Assembly: GCF_035222375.1 (NCBI RefSeq)
Contig: NW_026946363.1
Coordinates: 6,014,001 to 6,078,000, forward strand
From: Podospora pseudocomata
Lineage: Eukaryota > Ascomycota > Sordariomycetes > Sordariales > Podosporaceae
Reading direction: 5' to 3'
DNA: 64,000 nucleotides
Below the pieces are notes generated by a model. It was not told where the DNA came from. It was given only the letters and a program-made list of their open reading frames with translations, and ran no database searches. Positions 43,707 through 53,984 of the stretch are shown in pieces. The number at the start of each line of letters is the position of its first letter. Position 1 is the first letter of the stretch. Made by a program: the position numbers and the translations under genes.

Positions 43707-44523
43707 GATGGACAGTAGTGGACGGTGGCCGACGGATTGGCTTCCTCTAGTGCCGTGCCGATGAAGGTGACACGTCAAGTCAAGAGACAATGGCTGACAG
43801 TTGGGTGATAGTAATTGGCTGGTAGAGTGTCTTCGGTGTCGTTATGGCGATTGCTTGTCCGAAATGGCTGCTGTCTGCATTAGCATGTCGTCTGATATCT
43901 GAGCAGCGGCATGCATGTAGCGACCCGGCACGCTTCCCAGTTTTCCAAGGATGTCCCGTTCCGGACCATTGGTCTACCCAAGCATGTCTCACTTCTCAGC
44001 CTCTGAGACTGCAGGTGGCTCTAGTTGGTGACACTGTTCGTTGACTGACAGGAGGAACGACAGGGGAACATCCTATTGGGGGATGGGATATGCCTGGCAG
44101 CTTGTGGCGTGTCAATTGTCTCGTAGAGAGAGGGGGGGGGAGGGGGGGGCAAGAGAGATGTGTACCTGGGGTGTGCCGCGACCAAAGCGACAACCGATGA
44201 GAGTGGTGAGATGCTCGTACCCTTGTTACTGGTGCCATAGTTCACGAACGAGGTCGATCTGAGGTCGATTCCAGCGGGTGCGCCAAGGCGCCTCGATAAC
44301 GTTAAATGCATCGCCCCGCGAAATAGCACGGCCAGGAACAGGGGGTGACAGCGCCGGCCAATGACAGGCCAAGACATTCCGAGACATCAGACCAATCTTT
44401 TCCAAAGCTCCAACGACAGCTTTTCAGAACTCACATCCACACCATCGACAAATCGCGACGCTGTGTCCATTCTTTTTCTGGGGCTGTCGGTCCGTCTCTC
44501 CTTTCGCCTTCTCCCGCTCCCAG
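43707..44523. other. Divergent promoter region between the oxygenase and Aim11-like genes
   Basis: No gene is seen. It contains two G8 runs separated by one A near 44135-44150, on the plus strand. Confidence 0.65.
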
Positions 44524-45246
44524 ATGCCGCTCCTCAGTTTCCTCGCCAGTAGGCTGCTCGGCGTCGAGCCAGCCTCGGAACAGGCAAAGAAACAACAGAA
44601 TCTCAATGTATCATCAACAACAACAGCAACAGCGGTGCCTTCAACGGCAAGCCCCACTGGCCCACAACCGGTGCCCACATCCGCACCGACACCACCATCA
44701 GACAAAGCTACGGCGCCAGCTACATCACCGAGACTAAGCCAGCCCTATGAGCGACCGCCATACCCCCCTGTCTTTTCGGAACGCTCGCTCCGGCAAATGG
44801 GCTTGATGGCCGCCGGCGGTGGCTTTCTGGCCCTCTCCATCCTCGTCACAAGACGGGCCATTGCCAGGCAGATGATCATGTCCCGGCTCAAGTACTACTC
44901 ATCCAACCCAATAGCGCTGCCGTCGCAGCCGTTGAAGAAGGATCCCTTGATTGCCTTCACCGCCCTGAACTATGCAACTCTGAATACCATGGCCTTTGGC
45001 ATCATGTTTGTGGGAGGGTTGTCGTGGGCATTCAACATCTCGACTCTGGAAGAGCTGAGACAAGCCTCGCAGTACTCCATGGCCCGGTCCATCAGCTCGG
45101 CCATGGGAGGTGAGGAGGACAAGGAAGCCGAGAAGGAGCTCGTCGAGTGGATGGCAAAGCAGCTCAACATGGATCTGCCCAAGAAACCAGAAGATGGATC
45201 GCCGGCATCTCCTCCGGCGGATGATAAGCCAACCAAGACGCCCTGA
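44524..45246 (+). CDS. aim11: Aim11-like mitochondrial membrane protein
   Basis: A single-exon frame of 240 residues. The N-terminus MPLLSFLASRLLGVE is followed by a Thr/Pro/Ser-rich linker (about 25-75), the family signature FSERSLRQMGLMAAGGGFLALSI with a first membrane segment (about 92-112), KYYSSNP, and a second membrane segment (LNTMAFGIMFVGGLSWAFNI, about 152-171). The C-terminal tail is acidic and Lys-rich. This matches fungal Altered Inheritance of Mitochondria protein 11, a two-pass membrane protein of poorly known function linked to mitochondrial inheritance in yeast. The Ser/Thr linker is longer than in yeast. Confidence 0.88.
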   Translation: MPLLSFLASRLLGVEPASEQAKKQQNLNVSSTTTATAVPSTASPTGPQPVPTSAPTPPSDKATAPATSPRLSQPYERPPYPPVFSERSLRQMGLMAAGGGFLALSILVTRRAIARQMIMSRLKYYSSNPIALPSQPLKKDPLIAFTALNYATLNTMAFGIMFVGGLSWAFNISTLEELRQASQYSMARSISSAMGGEEDKEAEKELVEWMAKQLNMDLPKKPEDGSPASPPADDKPTKTP

Positions 45247-45565
45247 TGGACAGCCAGCTTGGAAAGGATTGGCTCTGAAGGGAAAAAAAAAAAGATCAAC
45301 AACAGCACAACGCCAGTGTAAAGTCTAGCCTGGGCTGTACGATAGATCTTTTTCCGATGTAGATGGTCTAACGGCACACACACACAACGAGCCGAAGGGT
45401 CAGCCACATACGCCCTCGTCATGCAGGCGTGCATAATTGAATCAGGAAAACGCAGCTGTTAGATCAATCCATCTCGACTCTCCTGACGCCATCTTCCCGC
45501 TCTTGCATTTTTCCATGTCGTGTGCCATGTCGGGTACCGCACTCGTGTTATAAATATGCCCCATC
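45247..45565. other. 3' flank of aim11
   Basis: No gene is seen; a short A-run lies near 45282 and a CA repeat near 45378. Confidence 0.6.
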
Positions 45566-46114
45566 ATGGCCATGCTGTCTGTCAGTTCCCGTTTTGTCTG
45601 GACCATCCAGCCTCTCTGGTACACATATCCTTTCTGGGTGGGATCTTGCTTTTTTATTCTGGTTGACATCCTGCTATTGGATCCTTGTTTGATTTTGAAA
45701 CACATTCTCGCCATGTCACCCTTTGAAATTCAAGTCCATTGCTACACCCTCGAAAGCCCCAGCAATGAGCACCACCACCTCGAATCCCCGACCAACATTC
45801 TCTCTTCGTTGACTGCCGATCACCCACCCAGCCATATCATCACTCGAGCAAGAGGAGGAACTCGCGACAACCACGTCGCCTACATCTCCATCTCTTCGCT
45901 CATCGTGACCCAGCCTTTTGAGCGTCGGTCATACTGCCATGGAATTGTGGAGTCTGACAGCCCTCGGCCGAGTGAAAAAGGGGACAAGGTCTGGCTGAGA
46001 AGCGATATACCGTTGCTGGTGGGGCATAAAGGGGTACCGGTGTATAACATCACCAAGGGCGTGTGTTGCGAGGTTTGGTATGCCAGCGTTCGTTCCTTCC
46101 AGTTCCCACCCTGA
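45566..46114 (+). CDS. Unrecognised small ORF
   Basis: An open frame of 182 residues from ATG 45566; an internal ATG at 45713 would give 133 residues. The longer form starts with a hydrophobic stretch (FWVGSCFFILVDILLLDPCLIL) that could be a signal anchor. The downstream part (HIITRARGGTRDNHVAYISISS, then RRSYCHGIVESDS and KGVPVYNITKGV) has balanced composition, unlike the random frames nearby, which is the main reason to list it. No domain is recognised. It may be part of a larger spliced gene. Confidence 0.35.
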   Translation: MAMLSVSSRFVWTIQPLWYTYPFWVGSCFFILVDILLLDPCLILKHILAMSPFEIQVHCYTLESPSNEHHHLESPTNILSSLTADHPPSHIITRARGGTRDNHVAYISISSLIVTQPFERRSYCHGIVESDSPRPSEKGDKVWLRSDIPLLVGHKGVPVYNITKGVCCEVWYASVRSFQFPP

Positions 46115-46607
46115 CTAGCTGGTTCCTTCCTGCCGTTTGCTCCCCTCACCCTTGCCCCTTCCCACATTCATGTGTGGCTCCTTCCCACATTCATGTGTGG
46201 CTCCTTCCGCCAGTGCTGTTTCAAGCCGTGGCTCCTTCCCACCATGGCCCTTCACCCAGCGTTGCTCCTGCCAAAACAACACTTGCACTTTTGGTTCCTT
46301 CCCCACATTATTACCCCTTTAAACACACATTAGCACATTTACCCCTTTGATACATTTCCACATTCCCACGTTCCCCCCGTCCCCCCTTTTCAACCGGCAC
46401 AACCCCCCGCCCTCCACTTCCCGCCCAAGATCACTTTGAAACATCGACATCTCTCTGACAAGCCTCTGTTCAACAACCAGGATCGACAGCGTCGGCTGGC
46501 GCTGGGACAAACAGTCCATCTCATCCGCACCACAAGCCAGACGCCCCGACCTAGGGAAGCTGATCCTAGCAGGACCGGCAAGGAACGGGGGTGTAGGAAC
46601 CGGTGTC
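46115..46607. other. Spacer with short repeats
   Basis: Pyrimidine-rich on the plus strand. It holds two exact 23-bp copies (listed separately) and further copies of GTGGCTCCTTCCCAC. No gene is seen. Confidence 0.6.
46159..46204. repeat. Two exact 23-bp tandem copies
   Basis: The unit at 46159-46181 is repeated exactly at 46182-46204. Each contains the inverted pair CACAT/ATGTG around TC. Degenerate copies of GTGGCTCCTTCC follow to about 46240. Confidence 0.9.
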
Positions 46608-46986
46608 ATGAGCAGGGATGACGACAGCGCGGCAAAGATGCAGATGGTGATTATCTCTGCCGGGGAAGGGTCTCCAACGCGAGATAAGGGAAAGATTCAA
46701 GGCGGTCAGGTGTTACCGGGTGGGTATCGCCACCAGCAGCAGCAGCAACAAACTCAAAACCAGATTCGGTGTTTAACCGTCAGGGAGCTGGAGGAGGGGT
46801 GGGAGGATGTCATTGGGAAGAGGGTAAGTTTCCTACCTACCTACGCGGAACACAATATTTTGGACGTGAGAAAAGGGGCTAACATTGTGTTGTTGGTAGG
46901 GCACCCTTCTGGCCTCGGGGTCGAATAATGGGGGTGAGAATGTCAAGGTCAAAAGGAGGGCGGTGGTGAAGAAGATGCCAATGTAA
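46608..46986 (+). CDS. Unrecognised 100-residue protein
   Basis: Two exons, 46608-46823 and 46900-46986. The 76-nt intron has a textbook donor GTAAGT, branch GCTAAC and acceptor GGTAG, and the frame is continuous to TAA at 46984. The protein has six consecutive Gln (about 43-48), then a conserved-looking segment (RCLTVRELEEGWEDVIGKR) and a very basic C-terminus (KVKRRAVVKKMPM). No family is recognised. The strong intron is the main evidence that the gene is real. An upstream exon cannot be excluded. Confidence 0.5.
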
Positions 46987-47144
46987 AAATGCCACAGTGA
47001 AGATTTGATGTAAAGGGAAGCTAATAGTTGACATAATCTTTTGTAAAAGCCACTTCCATCAAACAGTGACAAAACCCAAAACAAATGACATCAAACTCCA
47101 TTCCCCAACTCCGAAAAAGACCCGTACAAAAGAAAAGCTTTCCA

Positions 47145-50100
47145 TCAAGCGCTTAGCAACCCAGGACTCTGCTCACTCACCCCGCTCACCCCCGTCCTGT
47201 CAGCCCAGGTGATATCCACCACCGCCCTCTCCGTATCCCACGGCACAACGCTCGCCCACCTCGGCCACCACCTCACAAAAACTCTGTTCACCGCCCTGGC
47301 CAGGGCACTGACCGGAAACGCGAGCACCCCCCAGTTTGCCCACGCCGCCACCCTCGTATTTGTGCCAGCAAACGGCTCGAGCATATCATTGACGAATGCC
47401 CTCCTCCAGTTGTTATTTGACAGCCAGATCCGCCGTTCTTGGTCCAGCGCTAGATACAGCACCGAGGAGAAAACAGTCGTGAGGATAGACAGGCAAATGA
47501 TAAGCGAGGCGGGGGAAGCAGTATGGGTAGATAACTTGAAGGGTGCCGGTCTGGGAGGGGGGGGAGGAAAGGATGCATCGTCGGCAACAGAGGGGGCGGG
47601 GGTGGGGGTTTTCCGGAAGGCAAAGGGGTCGACTGGGGGGGTTTCTTCCGTCTTCGCTTGTGGCTCTGGCTTGGGGGGTGGACCGCCATCGCGGCGCATG
47701 GGGAATTCGGTACTTTCTGACCTCCCGTCCACGTCGGAAGCGGAGGCTCTTCTGAAGGGGTTGGAGAAGGAGTCCAGGGAGGGGATGTACGATGCTGTGG
47801 AGAGGCGGCGCGGTGGGGATGAGCGTTCACTCCTCGGACTCGGGACGATGGTGGGGGTTCTGGGACGGGAGGGGGGGACTTCGGTCGAGCTGATGGGGGG
47901 GGAAGGGATGTTGAAGGTAGGAGGGGTGAAGGTAGGGGGGTGGTAGTTTTCGGCGTAATTTTTGGGGAAGAAGCGCCAGTGGATGTACCTGAACAAGTAT
48001 TTCACCCAGGCGAAGGCGTAGCCGACCATGTCGAAGGGGGTGGTGAGGATGAGGAGGATGGTGGAGTAGAACTCTGCTGGGGCGGAGAGGGCAAAGAGGA
48101 TGACCCAGAGGAAGGAGGTCAAGATATGGCAGATGACTGTGGGGACGGTGGTGGAGGCGGAAAAGACGCCATGGCCGTGGTGGCCTTGACAAGTGCGGCG
48201 GCTTCGTCGGGTTGACGTGCGGTTGCTCGCCAGTGAAGGGTCGTCGGGCTTCACTGGTTGCGTTTCCGCGTTGGTGCCCTCTTCAATGACGGTCACCATC
48301 TGACCATGCCCGCAACAGCCGTCACTGAGGGCATTGTAATACAGCTTTGGCGCGAAGTACTTGAGCAGGGAGCAGAAACAAGCCGCCTCGGCGTGTTTGC
48401 TGTGAGTTTTGGTAGAGTAAAGATGCATCACCTTTTCCCGAATCAGAGACTCAATACGCCGGCGGCGGGTGGCGTATTGATCTTCAACAGCATCCTGGTT
48501 GACGAGGATGTTGGTAGTGACGACTTCGAGCGGCGACTTGAGCGTGTCTTTGAGAGACAGGTCCTCGACAGGGTCGTGACGGAGAATTTTCTTGAGTCGT
48601 CTCACACGGGCCTCAAGTAGAATCTTATCGTCCATGTCATTCCTGTCGGCGATCTTCTTCTTGAGTGTCTTGATCAGCTGCTTGAGCGGTTCAATATAAT
48701 CAGGTTTGAAAACATCGTCCACCCATTCGCTGTAGTCATTGACCCATTTCTCGAGCTCGTTGGTGATCCCACTCAACCTGACCTCGCGCTTGATGACTGG
48801 GGCAACCTCCCATACCAGATCCTCAAAATAGTCTGCGCTTCTGCCGCTGTCCAGATGTCGCTTTACGCAGCCGTCGACGTAGAACTCTTCCTCTGTCGAA
48901 AGTTTCGTTCCCAGCAGTTCCGTCTCAAGCTCATTATACCTGGTTCTCAGCTCGTCTCCTTCTTCGTGTCTCTTGATCACCACCTCCAGAGCATCCGCGA
49001 ACTTGGACGTAAGATAGCGCTCATATTCTATCGTGACCTTCCGGGCCTCGATTTGCGAGGCGATACCCTGTTTGCATTCTTGCAACCAGTTCAAGCACAG
49101 GGCCGCGTCCCAGCCCGGGTTGACGCATAACTGAAATTCCTTGTACGCTCTACAAACGTAGAAAAGCTCGTGCTCCTTCCGGCTAGTGGGGGCGAGAAGA
49201 GTATAAGGGGGCTGCCCGGTGACCTCGAAAACTTTCTTTAAAGCCGTCTTCATCTCTGGCTCGTATCGTTGGAGCAAGGGTTTCAGGAATGAGTTGTCTG
49301 GCTTTCGATTGTCTTCATCGGTAACCATAGTGACGTGTCCCAATATTGTGATGAACCCTTCAAGCACCTTGTATAGATCAGGGTTGAAACGATCGTCGAA
49401 CGGGAAATCTTCTTCAGGGCCACGGGGAGTTGAGGGGGAGGAGCCACCGGAAGCTATGGAAGGTGATTTGGCGTGGGATTCCTTGGGCACTGAGAGCTTT
49501 GGAGCCTCTGGAGACTTCTTAGCATCGCCGGGTGACTGCGGCTCCCGGGGTGGGGATGAAAGAGCACCCTTCGGCGATGGAGAATTTCCCTCCTCAGACG
49601 CGCGTATGACCGCTTCGAGCTTTGCAAGATTCGCAGCATGAACGCTGCTTATCTCATGCTCGAATGGATAAGAGTTAGGAGGTGTCTCTGGATTCCCCGT
49701 TTTCTCGATGTCAGTACATATAACCTGTCGAATGGGAGATGGGATACTCACCCGGTGCATTCTTTTCAGGCTCGTCCACGAAAACCAGGTTAGGCGGTGC
49801 CTTCCTCTGCGTCACACGTCTGCCCGTTATCAGCGGCGACCGTTCTTCCCTTGGCTTCTTTGAAGGAGTCACGGGCTCGGGCTTGCGCCTGGAAGCCTTC
49901 TCCGCAGTGTCTTTCCGTCGGTACTGATGCTGTAGCCGTTCAATGCTGGATGCAATCATATCTCCCTCGTGCCTCAGAGCAGTAGGCGACCCAAGCCCGG
50001 AACGCACGCGGGACCGCCACCCAAGAAGCATCTCGTTGAGCCCTTCCAGCTCTTTGATCATGTTCCGAGCCGCATCACGAGTTTCTCTTGCCTCCTTTAG

Positions 50101-51627
50101 GCCCGGCTCCTGCTTCTCTTTGTCTTTCGCCGGGCTGTTGAACACATCGTACATGGAGTTGACCAGATCGGCCAGCCCGCTCACAGTCTCGGGAGACGGA
50201 CTCTGGTTCTTCTTGAGTTTGCCGGCCTGTTCCAGGATCAGTTTGGCCTTTTCCGCACTCTCACGATGCTGATCTAGGTTCGCTTCGGTCTGGTTGATCA
50301 ACTGGTCAAGCCTGTTGAGCTGGGGATTGTATGCTCTGCTCGCCCTGCCGAAGTTCTCCACTTGCTGGCGAATCTGATTGATCTGGTTGTCGCTGTCAAC
50401 CTCGAGCCGCCTGACCTTCTTTTCCAACTCCTCGGCTCGCCGCTTGACTCTGTCGTACTGTTCCCAAAGGTCCTTCAATTCTTGTTCCTTCTTTTGAAGC
50501 TTCCCAGACATCTCTGACCGCTGCTCTGACAGCATATTCCGCAAGTGCCGAATTTCGGCTTGCACCTTCTCCTTCTCCTTCTTGAGGGTTTCTTCATTCC
50601 CTTCTCTCAAGACCTGCATGGCAGTTTCCAGGTGGTTACTAGCGGCCTTGATATCTTCATTTTCGGCTTTCAACACGGCGTTCTCATCCTTCAGCTCCTT
50701 CATCCACTCTTCATATTGCGCCTTTTGCGCTTGGAGACCAGCGGCAGTCACTGTGGCAGATTCGATGGCACCCGTTGAAGTGAGCTCGGCCGCTGGGTTG
50801 ATAGTCTCGAGAGCAGCCCTGAGTCGCGCAACCTTGTCTTCCAGTTCCCCGACCCTGGCTTGCGCCGCTTCTGCTTTGTCTTCGGCACGGGTGATATTTG
50901 CCAAGTAATCGTCCCGTTCTTTTCTCGCAATATCGTCGCTCATAGTGTGGACAACCCGGCCGTCTTCGATCACGGTGCCGCCAGGAGTTGTCTGCAGACT
51001 CTTCCTACTGCTTAGAGTCTGGTTCAACCTCCGATTCTCGACCTGTTTGACTCTCAGTTGTTGGGTCAGGTCCTTGACCTGGTCCTCCAAGTCATGGTTC
51101 ATGTCCTCCAAATTTCCGATGAGATCCTCGGCCTCTTTGTTTTGGTCCTTCAGGTGGTAGTTTTCGTTGGTCAACACTGAATTCTGTTCCCTCAACACGT
51201 CCCGTTCCACCCGCATATCCGTCAGCTTTTTACACATAACGCTCCCGCTTCGCAGAGTGTTCATCCAGCCTTTCATCGCACGGTCGTAGTCTAGTTCGAG
51301 AAATCTGAAGCACGTAACAATAGGCTCATTATCGTTGTAGTCAAACCATTTGCCAACCACCTTGCTTGCTTTTATACTTTTCCAGAAGCCCTCGATAGGA
51401 GGATCGGTGGCAGTGGCCAGAAGCTCGCTGAGCCTTGACTCCCCGGCTTTGCTCCACGAGCTGAGGTTCCAAGGATCATAGGAATACCTAATTTTATATA
51501 TGCTCTCGGATTCTCTGGCATTTGGACGCCTAGGTCGAGCTGGCCGGCGTGGGGGGGTGCTCATGGTTCCCATCTCTGGTGAAGCGCGCGCTTCCAGGGC
51601 TTGCGAGTCATGGTGGTCCCCAGACAT
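47145..51627 (-). CDS. Large coiled-coil protein with C-terminal membrane segments, uncharacterised
   Basis: Two exons, 51627-49752 and 49687-47145, give 1472 residues. The 64-nt intron has donor GTGAGT, branch ACTGAC and acceptor CCAG; phase and protein sequence continue well. Each exon alone is a long open frame, so this could be mistaken for two genes. A conserved-looking N-terminal domain (about 42-125: YSYDPWNLSSWSKAG, GFWKSIKASKVVGKWFDY) precedes a long coiled coil (about 130-470). The region from exon 2 (about 740-1050) is largely helical and charged. A hydrophobic stretch at about 1135-1175 (ILTSFLWVILFALSAPAEF, then ILLILTTPFDMVGYAF) and a segment near 1351 (IICLSILTTVFSSVLYLAL) suggest an integral membrane protein. 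The layout would suit a nuclear-envelope or organelle tether, but no family is recognised. Confidence 0.87.
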
Positions 51628-52133
51628 TGTCGCAGAGCTTTTTGCTGGTTGTAGACGTGTAGAATAAGCAGGTGGCTGGTAACCAAATAACTCGTACCGA
51701 GAAAACAAAACACGGTGACATTTGCGAGAGCGAAGGTCAGGAGCTTCATATCAAGCAGCACCGAACAAACACGGGAAACTGGTGGACTGCACAATGAACG
51801 GAGCAACTGGACAAAGAAGCGTTGCGGTCTTTTGCCGCCCAAGTTTCGCGACATCATCGCGTCACAGACAAAGATTTTGGGCCTGTAGATGCTTGCGGAT
51901 GCAGGCCCAGAGCTTTCCACTCGAACAACTAAAACAAAGAACACTTCCCCTGCCGATACCGGTCAGATTGTAAGTAGCTGTACCAAAGCGGCTAACCAAA
52001 CACGGGCAACTTACTGGTAACTAACTACACGGCCAGGAATCTCCAAAGCCATAGCTCTTCCTCCATACGTACCACACAGCAAAAATCGTCCACAACTCTG
52101 GTGTTCCAAACCCTCAGCACACTCAATGTCGCG
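51628..52133. other. Spacer between the coiled-coil gene and nse4
   Basis: Promoter of the coiled-coil gene and 3' flank of nse4; both genes are on the minus strand. Nothing else is seen. Confidence 0.65.
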
Positions 52134-53491
52134 TCAATAATACCAACCACGTGCGCCAGGTCCAGTCTGGTCCTCTTCTTGACGGTGTGGTATTATAGGC
52201 TGCTTGATGCCAAAAGCCTCGATGATAGCGCTCCACATCTCCATGTCGATTGACATGATAGCCTGATGTCTCATAGGCGCTCTGGCTCGTGATGCCGACT
52301 CGGCCTCGTCATCTCGTGCCTTGTACGGCACTGTCACTCAGTGTCAGCATCTTTCACGGTCCGCGCAAGGCTTCAGGGTTGTCACGTACCAATACCTGGC
52401 AGGCCATTGCCGTCAAATTTGAGCTCGATATTGCCCTCGTGCAGCAAGAAACTGACGTAGAACATGTTCTCTATTGTTTGGCCATACGAATGTGGGTTGA
52501 TTACGAAGCGTAACAGATCCACATTGCCACTGCCGTTAAGACCAAGCTCATCCATCACCTGCCGCAACTGTTCTTCCGAGAGTTCAGTCCCACGGTCCGC
52601 CTCAAGTTGTCTGCACTTCTCTCGGGCCAAGTCCTGAGCTTTTGATTCATGGGCTTCCAGCCGGACCAGGATATTCTTGCAAATGGAGGGAAGATCGTTC
52701 CTGGTATTTCGCTTGAGGTCTTCTGCCCGGAGTTCCTGAGGTCGTACCTCTATAAGATTGCTGACTTTGAAAGGCGCTGACCGTTTGGTGACCTTTCGGG
52801 CCTTCTTCTCTATCGAAAGCGGCCCCAACAGGAACCCTGGCACGGGAGGCCTAAGGATGGCTGGTATCGCGGCGTAGCGACCGAGGTGTGTCCAGTTGGC
52901 CATGTCGCCTTCGTCACCGATATCCTCCTCGTCGCTGCCCAGAGCTCCACGAGGCTGTCTCCTCCTTCTCTGGGTGTTTGATAACTCGGCAGCCTCGTCG
53001 TTCTCGATACCACCGCCGTTCCGCATAAACGTAGAAGCCTTAGATATAAATTCATCCAAGTCAAGACCGCCGACGTTTCCTTGTCCAATCTTCTGTGCTC
53101 GCTTGACACTCATGTCTGCGATCGAGACTAGGACCCTGGCGTCAATTGCCGCCTCATTGGTCTGCTTTACCCTAACCAGGGTCGCGTCCTGCTTATCAAG
53201 TATGCGAATCAACGGATTGTGATCCTCTCCGATAAGTCGGTCCTGATTCTCCTTTATTTCTCTCCATGTCTCCCGCATAGACCGTTGGATCTGGCGACGC
53301 TCCTGCATTGGCTGTTCCGGGTCGTACTCATCCCCATCGCCGTGGTCCGCTTGTACTGATGGCTCTCTAATTCTGCGACGGCTGGTCGATGGGTCGCCGC
53401 CAATATCAGATGTACGTTTCCGAGAGCTTCTTGCTGGGGGCTCGTTCTCTTTACCTCGCCCACGGACGGCGAGGTGATTGCGGTCGTCCAT
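52134..53491 (-). CDS. nse4: Nse4, kleisin subunit of the Smc5/6 complex
   Basis: Two exons, 53491-52390 and 52330-52134 (intron 59 nt), give 432 residues. Nse4 bridges the Smc5 and Smc6 heads and binds Nse3/Nse1, acting in recombination repair and replication-fork stability in the nucleus. The N-terminus is a basic disordered region with KRTSD and RRRIREPS. The Nse3-binding region includes LIRILDKQDATLVRVKQTNEA. The C-terminal winged-helix kleisin domain has NVDLLRFVINPHSYGQTIENMF, then YVSFLLHEGNIELKF and the last-exon segment HQAIMSIDMEMW, all typical of the family. The first in-frame ATG is at 53491. The gene is divergent from vps34. Confidence 0.94.
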
Positions 53492-53984
53492 TGTGCTAGA
53501 GATGGGATCCAAGATTAAGCCGACGATACGGCGAATGTGGGGAGTTTGGTGAAGCTTGGGCGAAAGGAAGAATAGTATTTATTACAATTATTGAACGGTA
53601 ATTGAAAGTTGAGGTTGACTGGTGACGGGAATTGAAGAGGGGAGGTGGTATATCTGAAGTTGGAAGACGCATTAATGAGTGGGAAGACGCGGTTGCTCGC
53701 CAAGGAAAGTTTAGGCAGCTGAAGTGGGGTGTTGGTTCAGCTGGAAGAAGTGGGGCAGAGCTTGTGAGCTGGAAGCGACAGGGCTCTTTTTAGTGGGCGT
53801 TTGCCCACCGAGGGGCATCTTACAGCGTGACGTTGCAGCTGCTGCCACCCGTTTGCGCGACAAGTGATTCCATCGCCGTGCAAAGACAAAGTTGCGCTTT
53901 GGTCTCCTAGCGTTCTAATCAGAGAGGCGAGCTGATTGAATAGAGAGAGACCGCGAGCTCTCTGTCACTCCCGTCGTTGTCGAA
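53492..53984. promoter_or_regulatory. Shared divergent promoter of nse4 and vps34
   Basis: 493 bp separate the two start codons. No gene is seen. The two genes may share regulatory elements, but no specific site is identified. Confidence 0.6.
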
